A stretch of DNA of 50,538 nucleotides from Solirubrobacterales bacterium (GTDB taxonomy: Bacteria; Actinomycetota; Thermoleophilia; Solirubrobacterales; Solirubrobacteraceae). Under the pieces are notes generated by a model, which was given only the letters and a program-made list of their open reading frames with translations, did not search any database and was not told the DNA's origin. Shown piece after piece: positions 7,667-16,173 of the stretch (positions are counted from its first letter, which is position 1; the number at the start of each line of letters is the position of its first letter). A program made the position numbers and the translations under genes. The stretch lies in the NCBI GenBank assembly GCA_027451345.1, contig DAIDJO010000120.1, positions 1 through 50,538 of the forward strand, written 5' to 3'.

Positions 7667-8100
7667 GCGGCTCGCCTCCAGTATCCGTTACCTGCGATTT
7701 CATCGAGCAGGTTCTGCTCGACCCGGGCGGCCTCACGGTGGTGATCGTGGAGGCCCTTCTCCTTGAGGCGTTCGAGCGCCTCGAGATCCTGTGACGCCTT
7801 GGTCAGCTCCGCGAGGCGCGCCGCGAGCTCGACCTCGCGGCGGGCGAGCTCCTGCAGCGCGAGGTCGAGTGCATGCTCGAGGCGCTCGACATAGGACTGA
7901 TGCGCGCGCAGCTCGGCGCCGCTCGCCTGCAGCTGGGCGGCCCGGGCCGACGCGATACGCGCCCGCACCTCGACGACCTCGTCCTGGCCGAGCTGCTGGG
8001 CGCGCAGGGCGACGGCGAACTCCTGCTTCGCGCGCTCCTCGCTGCGCTCACGCAGCGCCCGCACACGTTCCAGGCGGAAGCGATACGAGGGCCCGTTCAT
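7663..8100 (-). CDS. fliJ: Flagellar export chaperone/ATPase stalk protein FliJ
   Basis: FliJ is the coiled-coil subunit that inserts into the FliI hexamer and escorts export chaperones. The 145-residue protein is almost entirely helical and rich in Arg, Glu, Ala and Leu. It starts YRFRLERVRALRERSEERAK, the usual FliJ opening. The start at ATG 8100 (MNGPSYRF) was preferred over ATG 8106. A FliA-like -10 ends at 8109, so transcription would begin near 8100-8103, leaving only the second ATG on the message. The gene follows fliI by about 50 nt and overlaps fliK. Confidence 0.88.
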   Translation of the reverse strand: MNGPSYRFRLERVRALRERSEERAKQEFAVALRAQQLGQDEVVEVRARIASARAAQLQASGAELRAHQSYVERLEHALDLALQELARREVELAARLAELTKASQDLEALERLKEKGLHDHHREAARVEQNLLDEIAGNGYWRRAA

Positions 8101-8108
8101 GCTCATCG

Positions 8109-8135
8109 TGATCGGCAGATCGTGATCGAACTTGA
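8109..8135 (-). promoter_or_regulatory. Putative FliA (sigma-28) promoter inside the fli operon, before fliJ
   Basis: On the minus strand TCAAGTTC is followed after exactly 11 nt by GCCGATCA, close to the sigma-28 consensus. It lies in the only sizeable gap (about 50 nt) between fliI and fliJ. The FliJ ATG at 8100 is 8 nt after the -10. It would let fliJ-fliK-flgD-flgE be transcribed independently of flgB-fliI. Confidence 0.7.
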
Positions 8136-8149
8136 GCAGCGGCGAGCGG

Positions 8150-9580
8150 TCATGCGAGGCTCAGCGACGGGATCGCGCTCGGGCCGCCGGCGGGGGAGGC
8201 GGTCTGCACGTCGGGGCTCGGGGTCTCGGCGGCGCGGGGCGCCGCGGCGAGCTCCGCACCGAGGGCACCGCCGATCTCGAGCAGGCGCGTGTCGGCGTCC
8301 TGTGCCCCCGTCGGATCGTCGACGCGCTGACGCAGGAACGCATCGATCGAGCCACGTTGGTCGAGCGCCACATCGACGAGCGGATCGCTGCCGCGCTGGT
8401 ACGCGCCGATCGAGATCAGGTCCTCCTTGTCCCGGTAGGCCGCCAGGGCGGCTCGCATCTGCTGTCCCGCGGCCTGCACCTCCGGCGTCACGATCTCTCC
8501 GACGAGGCGCGAGACGCTCTGCAGCACGTCGATGGCGGGGGAGTGGCCGGCGTGGGCCAGCGACCGCGTGAGCACGATGTGCCCGTCGAGGATCGAGCGC
8601 ACCGCATCCGCGATCGGCTCGTTCATGTCATCGCCGTCGACCAGCACGGTGTAGAGGCCCGTGATCGAGCCCTCGGGGCTCGTTCCCGCTCGCTCGAGCA
8701 GGCGGGGCAGCAGGGCAAAGACGCTCGGCGTGTAGCCGCGGGTCGCGGGTGGCTCGCCGATGGCCAGCCCGACCTCGCGCTGCGCCATGGCGAAGCGGGT
8801 GACCGAGTCCATCATCAGCATCACGTCGTTGCCCTGATCGCGGAAGTACTCGGCGATCGTCGTCGCCGTGAACGCGGCACGGATCCGGACCAGCGCCGGC
8901 TGATCGGAGGTCGCCACGACCACCACGGAGTGCGCGAGCGCGTCACCCAGGTCGCGCTCGATGAACTCGCGAACCTCGCGGCCGCGCTCGCCGACGAGCC
9001 CGATCACGTTGACCTGGGCGGTGGTGGAGCGGGCGATCATGCCCATCAACGAGGACTTGCCCACGCCGGACCCGGCGAAGATGCCCAGGCGCTGACCGCG
9101 TCCGCACGGGACGAGCGCGTCGAGGGCGCGCACACCGAGCCCAACGCGCTCGGTGATGCGCGGCCGGGTGAAGGCGTCCGGGGGCGGGGCGGTCGTCGAG
9201 CGCCAGCCGTCGGCGAGGATCGGCCCGCGGCCGTCGAGGGGGCGGCCGAGCCCGTCGATCACACGCCCGCGCAGCGCCTCGCCGACCTCCACACGGAACG
9301 GCGAGCCCGTGGGCACGACCGGCGTGCCCGGACCGATCCCCCCGAGTTCACCGAGCGGCATCAGCAGCGTGCGGCCACCGCGGAAGCCGACGACCTCCGT
9401 GGGGACCGGCTCCTCGCGCCGGCCATCACCAACGAGGCACAGCTCGCCGATCTCGGCCTCGATGCCGGTCGCCTCGATGATCAATCCGATGAGGTCTCCG
9501 ACCCGGCCGCGACGCCTGGCCAGATCGGCCGTGCGGATCGCCCGTCCGGCTCGCGCGAGGGCCTCGGGATCAGCGTTCAT
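8150..9580 (-). CDS. fliI: Flagellar export ATPase FliI
   Basis: FliI is the F1-beta-like ATPase that energises flagellar type III export in the cytoplasm. The 476-residue protein has the P-loop AGSGVGKSS at residues 169-177, the Walker B region NDVMLMMDSVTRFAMA, and the signature GEPPATRGYTPSVFALLPRL. The C-terminal about 60 residues extend beyond the usual end with an Ala/Pro/Ser tail. The ATG at 9580 (MNADPEAL) lies inside the fliH end (11-nt overlap). Longer in-frame starts add an Arg/Ser-rich stretch with no homology. Confidence 0.96.
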   Translation of the reverse strand: MNADPEALARAGRAIRTADLARRRGRVGDLIGLIIEATGIEAEIGELCLVGDGRREEPVPTEVVGFRGGRTLLMPLGELGGIGPGTPVVPTGSPFRVEVGEALRGRVIDGLGRPLDGRGPILADGWRSTTAPPPDAFTRPRITERVGLGVRALDALVPCGRGQRLGIFAGSGVGKSSLMGMIARSTTAQVNVIGLVGERGREVREFIERDLGDALAHSVVVVATSDQPALVRIRAAFTATTIAEYFRDQGNDVMLMMDSVTRFAMAQREVGLAIGEPPATRGYTPSVFALLPRLLERAGTSPEGSITGLYTVLVDGDDMNEPIADAVRSILDGHIVLTRSLAHAGHSPAIDVLQSVSRLVGEIVTPEVQAAGQQMRAALAAYRDKEDLISIGAYQRGSDPLVDVALDQRGSIDAFLRQRVDDPTGAQDADTRLLEIGGALGAELAAAPRAAETPSPDVQTASPAGGPSAIPSLSLA

Positions 9581-10241
9581 CGTCGAAGGACGGCGGTTCG
9601 GCGGCGCCGTCCGCCGGCGCGTCGAGCGAATCGCCTGCGAGCGTCGCGGCGACGAGCTCACGGGCGGACTGCAGCTGCGCGCTGATCGTCACGTCGATCT
9701 CGCCGTACGTGGTTCGGGCGACCGCGCCGCCACGCGCGATCCGCCGATCCGCCTGCACATCGAGGTGCTCGATGCCGCCGAGCTGCGCCTGCAGCGCCGT
9801 GGCCGACCGCGAGAGCAGCTCAAGGTCGTCGGGATTGACCAGCGCTGTGACATGGTGACGCTCGGAGAGGCGGCGCAGAGCGCCGCGCACGACGTCGACG
9901 ATGCGCTCGGGCTCGACGTCAATCGCGCCGGCGATGATCTGCTCGGCGGTCAGCAGCGCGAGCTCGGCCGCCTGGGCCGTCAGGGTCTCGGCCAGCTCCT
10001 CGCGGGTGTCCGCGACGGTTCGGGCGGCGTCCGCCAGCGCAGCGAGCAGGGGAGCCGCCTCGGTGCGGGCGAGCTCCAGCCCGTCCGCGTACCCGGCGGC
10101 GTGGCCCTCCGCCTGCGCTCGCTCGCGGATCGCCTCCGCCTCCGCCTGCGCGTGGGCCACGACCTCGGCGGGGGAGTGGCCGGTCGAGCTCGTGCGCTCG
10201 AGCTGCCGGAAGGCATAGGTGTTGATCGTCTGGGTCGACAC
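9570..10241 (-). CDS. fliH: Flagellar assembly protein FliH
   Basis: FliH is the peripheral-stalk-like regulator that dimerises, binds FliI and anchors it to the C-ring through FliN. The 223-residue protein has a helical middle rich in Ala/Glu with GxxxG-like spacing (EGHAAGYADGLELARTEA). The C-terminal domain shared with V-ATPase subunit E contains RIARGGAVARTTYGEIDVTI. The GTG start at 10241 gives MSTQTINTYAF. The gene lies 17 nt downstream of fliG and overlaps fliI. Confidence 0.88.
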   Translation of the reverse strand: MSTQTINTYAFRQLERTSSTGHSPAEVVAHAQAEAEAIRERAQAEGHAAGYADGLELARTEAAPLLAALADAARTVADTREELAETLTAQAAELALLTAEQIIAGAIDVEPERIVDVVRGALRRLSERHHVTALVNPDDLELLSRSATALQAQLGGIEHLDVQADRRIARGGAVARTTYGEIDVTISAQLQSARELVAATLAGDSLDAPADGAAEPPSFDDER

Positions 10242-10258
10242 GCGGCGCTAGCGGTCCA

Positions 10259-11317
10259 CTAGAACATCACGTCGGCTTCGCTGCGGGAGAGGACGATCGC
10301 GCCGGCCTCCTCGAGGCGTCGCACGATGGCGACGATCCGACCCTGGGCCTCCTCGACGACACGCTTGCGCTGCGGCGGCTGGTATTCCATCTCCTCGAGC
10401 AGCATCTGGGCGCCGCGCTCGGACATGTTGTTGAGCACCCGGGTCTTGACCTCGTCGCTGACCCCGCGCAGCGCGAGGGCCAGATCCTTCTGGTCGGCCT
10501 CGCGGAGGACGAGCTGGATCGAGCGGTCGTCGATCTTGACGATGTCCTCGAACACGAACAGCAGGCGCCGAACCTCGGCGGCGAGCTCCTCGTCGGTCTC
10601 GGTGAGCGAGTCGAGCACGTTGCGCTCGGTCGGGCGGTCGGTGTGGTTGAGGATCTCGGCCAGGGACTTGACCCCGCCCGTCGTCGTGTACTCGTTCTGC
10701 ACGATCGTGGCGAGCTTGGCCCGCATCACGTCCTCGACCTGTTTGACCACATCCGGGCTCGTCTCGCCCATGCGCGCGATGCGCAGGGCGATCTCCGCCT
10801 GCTCGTCCTCCGGGAGGTTGGCGAGCACCTGCGCGGCGAGGGTCGTGTGAAGGTTCGCGACGACCAGGGCGATCGTCTGCGGCGCCTCGTTGCGCAGGAA
10901 GGCGACGATCTGCTCGGGGGCCGTGCGCCGCAGGAACTCGAACGGCCGCATCTCGATGACGGAGGAGAGCCGGCCGATGATCTCGGCGGCACGGTCCTGG
11001 CCGATCGCGCGCTCGAGCACCTCGCGGGCGTATTCGACGCCGCCGGCCGCGATCGAGTCAAAGGCGGTCACGGTGGCCGCGAGCTCCTCCATGATCCGCG
11101 TCGTCATCGTTGGCTCGACGTGCTGCATCTTGGCCATCTCGAGCGACAGCGACTCGATCTCCTCGTAGTGAAGGTGCTTGAACACCTCGGAGGCGCGCTC
11201 CGGGCCGAGGGCGACGAGCAGCATGGCCGCCTTCTTGCGGCCGTTGATCTTCGGGCCGCCGACCTTCGGCGCCGCCGGTGCCGGGGCCTGCGGCTGCTGG
11301 TAGAGCTCGACCGCCAT
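10259..11317 (-). CDS. fliG: Flagellar motor switch protein FliG
   Basis: FliG links the MS-ring to the C-ring and contacts MotA for torque. The 352-residue protein shows the three FliG domains: an N-domain (KAAMLLVALGPERASEVFKH), a middle domain with the EHPQT-equivalent EAPQTIALVVANL, and a C-domain with the torque helix LVFVFEDIVKIDDRSIQLVL-like segment. Charged residues such as those in DDRSIQLVLREAD are retained. The ATG at 11317 overlaps the fliF stop by one base (TGATG). An upstream ATG at 11335 would extend into fliF without homology. Confidence 0.96.
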   Translation of the reverse strand: MAVELYQQPQAPAPAAPKVGGPKINGRKKAAMLLVALGPERASEVFKHLHYEEIESLSLEMAKMQHVEPTMTTRIMEELAATVTAFDSIAAGGVEYAREVLERAIGQDRAAEIIGRLSSVIEMRPFEFLRRTAPEQIVAFLRNEAPQTIALVVANLHTTLAAQVLANLPEDEQAEIALRIARMGETSPDVVKQVEDVMRAKLATIVQNEYTTTGGVKSLAEILNHTDRPTERNVLDSLTETDEELAAEVRRLLFVFEDIVKIDDRSIQLVLREADQKDLALALRGVSDEVKTRVLNNMSERGAQMLLEEMEYQPPQRKRVVEEAQGRIVAIVRRLEEAGAIVLSRSEADVMF

Positions 11318-12864
11318 CAGTCCTCGGTCATCCACTGACGGAGCTGCAGCGCGACGCGCTCCGGGTCACGATCGACGAGGTCCTCCACCTGCTCACGCGC
11401 GACGTTGACCGGGGGTCGCAGGCGCGTGATCACCTGTGGCCCGTCGAGGTCGAGCATCTGCGTCTGGGCCTCGATCTCGGCGAGCGAGCGGGGCTGCTCG
11501 AGCTCACGCAGCCACGTCGGCTGACCGGCGAACGGCTCGGTCTCCCGCCGGCGCAGCATGCGGCTCATCATGAACAGGAAGACGAGGGCTCCGACGCCGA
11601 CCAGGCCGTACTTGGCGTCGCTCATCATGCTCGTGGTCGAGGAGGACGCGGCCGCCGGGCTGGCGATCTTGGCGAACGGGAGCGAGCCGATCGAGATCGT
11701 GTCGCCGCGCTTGGCGTTGAAGCCGACCGCGTTCTCCACCGTCTGACGGATGATCGGCAGCTCGCTCGCCGGGACCTTCTTGCTGTTGATCAGGACCGAG
11801 ATGCTCTGACGGTTGATCGCTCCGGGCGCCACGACGGTGCGGGAGATCGTGTGGCTGACGTCGTTGATCGTCGTGGACGTGCGATTGCTGTAGTTGGAGT
11901 TGCCGCCGCCCGCGGCGCCGGCGATGCCGGCGAGGTTGGTCGCGCTGTTGCCGGCGGTGCCGCCCGGGCCGGCCCCTCCACCCTTCAACGACTCCTGCGT
12001 GACCGCCGTGGAGGCGGGGGTGACCTTCTTGCTGTAGGTCACCGACGCGAGGTTCTCCTGATTGGCGTTCAGGTCCGCGTTGACGTTGGCGATCGCCATT
12101 CCCGGCCCGAGCGTCGCGGCGAGCGTCGCGTCGACCTGGTCGGCGAGCTGCTGGTCGTAGGCGTTCTGCGCCGACTGCTTCGCGGTCAGGGAGGTGCTGA
12201 GGTTGGAGTTGGACGAGCTGGGCCAGAGCACGTCACCGTTCTGATCGGTGATCGTGATCCTGTTCTGGGACAGACCGCTCACGTCGCCGGCCACGAGCCC
12301 CGCGATGGCCTTGACCGCCGTCGGGCTCAGCGTGCTCGAGGTGTTGAGGAGCACCGATGCGGTCGGTTGGGTGTTCGTCCCCGTGAACAGGTTGTTCGCC
12401 TGGTTGGGGATCGCAAGCTGCACCTGGGCGATGTTGATCCCGTTCATCCCCTCGATCGTCTGATCGAGCTGCTGCTCGATCGCCGAGGTCGTCTGCTCCT
12501 GCTGCTGGAACTGGCTCTCGCCGAGGCTCGTGGAGCCCATGTAGGAGCTGAGGCTGCCCGCCGTGCCGGCGAGCAGGCCCTGGACGTCGAGGAGGTCACG
12601 CGCCTTGCCGACGTCGCTCGGATTCACCATGACCGCGGTGCCGTTGTTCGACAGCTGGTAGGCGATGCCGCCGGTCGAGAGGGCCGAGGTGATCTTCTCG
12701 GTCTGGGCCGGTGTCTCACCGGCGACGAGCGTCGCGTAGCTGGGGGCGGAGGCGAGGCTCATCAGCAGGTAGATGAAGAGCACGCCGACGATCGCGGCGG
12801 CTCCGACCGTCAGCCAGCCCTTCGGGGAGAGCTTGGCGGCGATGTCGCGGAAGTTGAGGTTCAT
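11317..12864 (-). CDS. fliF: Flagellar MS-ring protein FliF
   Basis: FliF forms the membrane-embedded MS-ring, the base on which the motor and export gate assemble. The 515-residue protein has transmembrane helices at about residues 17-37 and 419-437. Between them lie the YscJ-like ring-building domain (YATLVAGETPAQTEKITSAL, LDVQGLLAG, AQVQLAIP) and the D3 region with GDTISIGSLPF. The last 78 residues form the cytoplasmic tail that binds FliG, ending in DRDPERVALQLRQWMTED. The gene is 12 nt downstream of fliE and its stop is coupled to fliG. Confidence 0.96.
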   Translation of the reverse strand: MNLNFRDIAAKLSPKGWLTVGAAAIVGVLFIYLLMSLASAPSYATLVAGETPAQTEKITSALSTGGIAYQLSNNGTAVMVNPSDVGKARDLLDVQGLLAGTAGSLSSYMGSTSLGESQFQQQEQTTSAIEQQLDQTIEGMNGINIAQVQLAIPNQANNLFTGTNTQPTASVLLNTSSTLSPTAVKAIAGLVAGDVSGLSQNRITITDQNGDVLWPSSSNSNLSTSLTAKQSAQNAYDQQLADQVDATLAATLGPGMAIANVNADLNANQENLASVTYSKKVTPASTAVTQESLKGGGAGPGGTAGNSATNLAGIAGAAGGGNSNYSNRTSTTINDVSHTISRTVVAPGAINRQSISVLINSKKVPASELPIIRQTVENAVGFNAKRGDTISIGSLPFAKIASPAAASSSTTSMMSDAKYGLVGVGALVFLFMMSRMLRRRETEPFAGQPTWLRELEQPRSLAEIEAQTQMLDLDGPQVITRLRPPVNVAREQVEDLVDRDPERVALQLRQWMTED

Positions 12865-12876
12865 GGCGGGAGGGGG

Positions 12877-13200
12877 TTACACCTGGGTCTGGAAGATGGT
12901 GGTGGCGGCGGTGTCGATCTGGTTGCGGATCTGCGATGCGAAGTCCATGGCCAGCGCCGCGTTCTCGACCGTGGCGATGACCTTGGTCGGATCGGTGGCC
13001 TGGCCGGTGGCGAGCTGCTGCGCCGCCTGGGTGGCGTTCGCCTGGGAGGTCTCGAGGGACCCGATTGCGCCGGCGAGCGCGTCGCCGAAGCTCTGGCCGC
13101 CGGGCGTGCCCGCGCCGGTCGCGCTGGGCGACGGAAGGCTCGCGCCCAGGCCGCCGATGCTGGCCCCGAGCGGGCCGATGCCGAGGGAGGGGGTGATCAT
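12877..13200 (-). CDS. fliE: Flagellar hook-basal body complex protein FliE
   Basis: FliE is the rod component that connects the MS-ring to the proximal rod. The 107-residue protein has a Gly/Ser-rich N-terminal third and the helical C-terminal signature VIATVENAALAMDFASQIRN. The order flgB-flgC-fliE-fliF is the near-universal arrangement. The ATG overlaps the flgC stop (ATGA). Confidence 0.92.
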   Translation of the reverse strand: MITPSLGIGPLGASIGGLGASLPSPSATGAGTPGGQSFGDALAGAIGSLETSQANATQAAQQLATGQATDPTKVIATVENAALAMDFASQIRNQIDTAATTIFQTQV

Positions 13201-13637
13201 TTCAGGATCTGGAGGGTCTCGGAGTACATCTGCTTTGCGGTGGTCATCGCCGTCACGTCCGCCTGGTACGCGTTCGATTCGGAGATCAGGTTCGTCATCT
13301 CGGTCACGGGCTGGATGTTCGGCTCCTTCACGTAGCCCTGGGCATTGGCCTGCGGGTTGCCGGGGTCATAGACGAGCTGGTCGGGGACGTTCTCGGTGAC
13401 GATCCCGGTCACCTGCACGCCGCCCGGCGTCGGCGCGCTCCCGCCGAGGGCGGAGCTGAGCTGGGCCTGGAAGTTGTTGCCGGAGCCGACGGCGGAGAGC
13501 TCGACGGCCTGCGGCTTGTAGGGGTTGCCGTTGTTCGTCGACTGGGCGTTCGCCAGGTTCTCGGCCGTGACGTCCATCTGCATCCGCTCGGCGGTGAGGC
13601 CGGTGGCGGAGATGTTGAGCGCGTCGAAGAAGCTCAT
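13197..13637 (-). CDS. flgC: Flagellar basal-body rod protein FlgC
   Basis: FlgC is a proximal rod subunit. The 146-residue protein starts with the rod motif (FDALNISATGLTAERMQMDV, then ENLANAQST) and ends with the pairing C-terminal helix (PVTEMTNLISESNAYQADVT, then AKQMYSETLQILK). The FlgC hallmark GYVKEPNIQPVTEM is present. It overlaps both neighbours by 4 nt (ATGA), so the rod genes are translationally coupled. Confidence 0.96.
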   Translation of the reverse strand: MSFFDALNISATGLTAERMQMDVTAENLANAQSTNNGNPYKPQAVELSAVGSGNNFQAQLSSALGGSAPTPGGVQVTGIVTENVPDQLVYDPGNPQANAQGYVKEPNIQPVTEMTNLISESNAYQADVTAMTTAKQMYSETLQILK

Positions 13638-13993
13638 GCCGAGGTGGTGGCGTTCATCGCGGTGGTGAGGATCCCCTCGCGCTTGGCGGCGATCTCGGTG
13701 AGGTCCTGGTAGAGCAGGCCATTCGCGGCGATCTGCGCGTTCACCGCGTCGGAATTGACGCCGTTGCCGTCGGCCGAGTTGACGACGTTCTCCGTGAACG
13801 GTGTGAAGGTCACCGACGTCGGCGACTGACCCGAGGCCATCGCGCCGGCCAGCGTCTGCTGGAAGTTGACGTCCTCGGGCCGGAAGTTCGGCGTGTTCGC
13901 GTTGGCCAGGTCGTTGGCCAGGACGGATTGGCGGAGCATGGATCCGCTCATGGCGGACTCGAGCGCCAACTGGGTGTTGTCAAGGAGGGACAT
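13634..13993 (-). CDS. flgB: Flagellar basal-body rod protein FlgB
   Basis: FlgB is the first proximal rod subunit. The 119-residue sequence carries the motif LRQSVLANDLANANTPNFRP at residues 21-40 and a C-terminal helix DLTEIAAKREGILTTAM. The length is slightly short (usually about 130). It is the first gene of the large flgB-flgC-fliE-fliF-fliG-fliH-fliI run. The FliA-type promoter 80 nt upstream (14074-14100) is unusual for basal-body genes, which are class II in enteric bacteria. Confidence 0.95.
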   Translation of the reverse strand: MSLLDNTQLALESAMSGSMLRQSVLANDLANANTPNFRPEDVNFQQTLAGAMASGQSPTSVTFTPFTENVVNSADGNGVNSDAVNAQIAANGLLYQDLTEIAAKREGILTTAMNATTSA

Positions 13994-14073
13994 GCGGGTA
14001 CCTCGTCGGGCACGGTGTTCAAGCCCTCCCTGGGCTGTTCATCCAAGACCGCGCTCCGTGGCGGTCACACCGG

Positions 14074-14100
14074 TTATCGGCGTCGTGGATCGAACCTTGA
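14074..14100 (-). promoter_or_regulatory. Putative FliA (sigma-28) promoter of the flgB operon
   Basis: On the minus strand TCAAGGTT-N11-GCCGATAA is present. The -10 is a perfect match to the sigma-28 consensus and the spacer is exactly 11 nt. The element sits in the 200-nt gap between the HD-GYP gene and flgB. The rest of the gap is GC-rich with no other feature seen. Confidence 0.8.
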
Positions 14101-14194
14101 GCGTCGCCTCGGGCGCGTCACCGCCGCGGCCCGCACGCCGACCCCGGAGCCCGGCCTCGCCCCGGCGGGGAGGGTCGAGGGGGAGCGGAGTACG

Positions 14195-15340
14195 TCAGAC
14201 CGAGACGGTCGAAGGGAGCGGGCTGTGCTCCCAACCCTTGATCCCGAGGCACGGGTCGTCGAGGAGCGAGACCTCCTCATCCGCCATCCCGTCCCGGCTG
14301 ATCAGGCGCACGACCGGGCGGTCGAGGGCCTGATCGGGCACGCTGGCGACGATGCCGATTCGCCCGTCGGTGAGCTCGACCTCGGTGCCGGCCGGAAACG
14401 GCGCCACCACCTGGAGAAAGGCATCGACGACCGCCGGCTCGAACAACGTCCCGCGCCCGGCCATGATCGCCCGCACGCCCTCGTGGGCGGGCTGCGCCGG
14501 GGCGTAGAGCCGCTCCGAGGTGATCGCGTCGAACACGTCGGCGACGGCGGCGATGCGCGCCATCTGGTGGATCTCGGTGCCGACCCGGCCGTCGGGATAC
14601 CCGGCGCCGTTCCACCGTTCATGGTGTCGCAGCACGACGGCCTTCACCAGCGGGCTCCATCGGCTGCCGTCGAGCATGTCGACGCCGGCGCGCGGGTGGG
14701 TCTTCATGATCGACCACTCCTCCGCGGTCAGTTTGCCCGGTTTGTTCAGGATGCCGAGCGGGATCGCCAGCTTGCCGATGTCGTGCAGGAGCAGGCCGAC
14801 GCCGAGGATCGAGAGGCGATCCTCCATCTCGTCGAAGCGCGACTCGCCCCGGAAGTTCACCCACCCGTGCGTGTTGAAGTACCGGGACCCGATGAGCAGG
14901 CCGAGCGCGGTCACGTCGATCGAGTGCTGGAAGGTGTAGCCGTCGGCCGAGGAGAGGTCGGCCAGCGCGCGCGCCGCCCCGCCCGAGGATTCGATCTGGG
15001 CCATGATCCGCCGGACGACGTCCTCGAGTTCCCGCACCGCCTCGGGGGCCAGGCGCCGGCCACGACCGAGCGAGTCTCGGGCCGTCGTGTAGGCGCCGGA
15101 CACCGCCCGGGTGGCCACCTCTCTGGTCTGGTCGTCGATGATCGGGTCGACGGCGATTCCGGCGCTCACGTCGTCCTCGACATAGATCGCCGAGATGCCG
15201 GCGCGGGCGAGCAGCTCGCGGTAGCGCGGGGTGATCGTCACCCCGGCGCGCAGCAGGGGAACCCCGTCCGGCCGTCCGATCAGAACGTCCCGTCCGAGTT
15301 CGGCTCCGTCTTCTGCTCGGGCCAGCGAGATCAGGCGCAT
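14195..15340 (-). CDS. HD-GYP domain c-di-GMP phosphodiesterase
   Basis: HD-GYP proteins hydrolyse cyclic di-GMP, a second messenger that represses motility. The 381-residue protein has an N-terminal region of about 120 residues without a recognised sensor domain. The catalytic domain carries H139 (FQHS), H186-D187 (LLLHDIGKL), H215 (THPRAG) and the diagnostic HHERWNGAGYPDG at 239-251. All metal ligands visible in the family seem to be kept, so it should be active. No membrane segment is present. Position between fliT and flgB, and a candidate FliA promoter 8 nt before the ATG, suggest it lowers c-di-GMP when the flagellum is built (inference). Confidence 0.9.
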   Translation of the reverse strand: MRLISLARAEDGAELGRDVLIGRPDGVPLLRAGVTITPRYRELLARAGISAIYVEDDVSAGIAVDPIIDDQTREVATRAVSGAYTTARDSLGRGRRLAPEAVRELEDVVRRIMAQIESSGGAARALADLSSADGYTFQHSIDVTALGLLIGSRYFNTHGWVNFRGESRFDEMEDRLSILGVGLLLHDIGKLAIPLGILNKPGKLTAEEWSIMKTHPRAGVDMLDGSRWSPLVKAVVLRHHERWNGAGYPDGRVGTEIHQMARIAAVADVFDAITSERLYAPAQPAHEGVRAIMAGRGTLFEPAVVDAFLQVVAPFPAGTEVELTDGRIGIVASVPDQALDRPVVRLISRDGMADEEVSLLDDPCLGIKGWEHSPLPSTVSV

Positions 15341-15348
15341 TGCTCAGT

Positions 15349-15376
15349 TAGTCGGCGCAAACCAACGCCGGCTTGA
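15349..15376 (-). promoter_or_regulatory. Candidate FliA (sigma-28) promoter of the HD-GYP gene
   Basis: On the minus strand TCAAGCCG-N12-GCCGACTA lies with its -10 ending 8 nt before the ATG at 15340. The spacer is one base longer than consensus and the second half of the -35 is poor. The arrangement is the same as at motA. Confidence 0.45.
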
Positions 15377-15457
15377 GTTGCGGGCGGTTGTGCGGTCTGC
15401 GACCGGTCGTGCCGGCAGCCGCCGGAGCGCGGGACATGGCGGGTGCGGAGTCGATGA

Positions 15458-15784
15458 TCAGGCTGAGGTCGAGATCCGCGCCGAGGGCTGGCCGCTGTAG
15501 CGCCGGGCGATCTTCCGAGCCCGCCGGAGGCTCGAGCGGGAGTGCTCGATGCTCTCCTGCAGGCGCCGGGTCTCGATCGTCACCCGCCGGCGCAACGCAT
15601 CGGCGCGCAGCAGCAGCGGCCGAGCCGACTCCGGTGCGGGGACGGGCAGCGTGGCGAGGAGCTCCCCGGTTCGGTCGACGGCCTCCTCCAGCTCGTCGAT
15701 CAGGCCCCGGCCGGCCAGCTCGAGCTCGCGCTCGATCAGCTTGACGAGCGTTCGGTACGGGGCCTGCTCGTCGTCCCGCGTCAT
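15458..15784 (-). CDS. fliT: FliT-like flagellar protein
   Basis: This 108-residue, largely helical protein follows fliS with an ATGA overlap, the position of the FliT chaperone of FliD. Visible features are YRTLVKLIERELELAGRGLI and a run of Leu/Arg/Glu heptads up to residue 95, ending in Arg-rich RRARKIARRYSG. Sequence similarity to FliT is weak by eye and the name rests mostly on position and size. It could also be another small export chaperone. Confidence 0.6.
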   Translation of the reverse strand: MTRDDEQAPYRTLVKLIERELELAGRGLIDELEEAVDRTGELLATLPVPAPESARPLLLRADALRRRVTIETRRLQESIEHSRSSLRRARKIARRYSGQPSARISTSA

Positions 15785-16158
15785 GCGGTGGCGATCTGCG
15801 ACCAGGCGTCGCGGAGGGTCCCGAGCAGCCGGCGAACCTCGTCGATCGGCTCGGGGTCGGAGTTCAGGCGGGCCTGGTTGAGGTGACGCTGACAGAAGAG
15901 GTAGATCGAGGCGAGCCGGGGAGCGATCTCGCCGCCACGCTCGAAGTCGAGGGACGCCTGCAGGTGGCCGATGATCAGTTCGGCCCGGCGGAGCTTGTTG
16001 TGCGCCGCCTCGATCTGGCGCTCGCCCATCGCCACCGCCGCCTGAGCGAGATAGCGGCCGGCGCCGTCATAGAGCATCACGATCAGCTGCTCCTGAGTGG
16101 CGGTCAGGACCGCTGAGCGCTGATATTGGTCACGTGGGGCGGTGTAGTTCGTGGCCAT
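15781..16158 (-). CDS. fliS: Flagellin export chaperone FliS
   Basis: FliS binds the C-terminus of flagellin and prevents premature polymerisation in the cytoplasm. The 125-residue protein shows the FliS signature: a QYQRSAVLTATQEQLIVMLY opening (YxxxxVxTAxPxxLIxMLYDG), then IEAAHNKLRRAELIIGHLQA and LASIYLFCQRHLNQARL. The length is typical. It is preceded by its own FliA-type promoter. No SD is seen in the 15 nt before the ATG. Confidence 0.95.
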   Translation of the reverse strand: MATNYTAPRDQYQRSAVLTATQEQLIVMLYDGAGRYLAQAAVAMGERQIEAAHNKLRRAELIIGHLQASLDFERGGEIAPRLASIYLFCQRHLNQARLNSDPEPIDEVRRLLGTLRDAWSQIATA

Positions 16159-16173
16159 CGAGGTCTGAACATG

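Noticed and set aside
11278-13335. 685-codon plus-strand open frame opposite fliE/fliF
   Set aside because: Composition is that of an antisense frame (Arg/Gly/Asp-rich). The opposite strand encodes clear FliF, FliE and FlgC.
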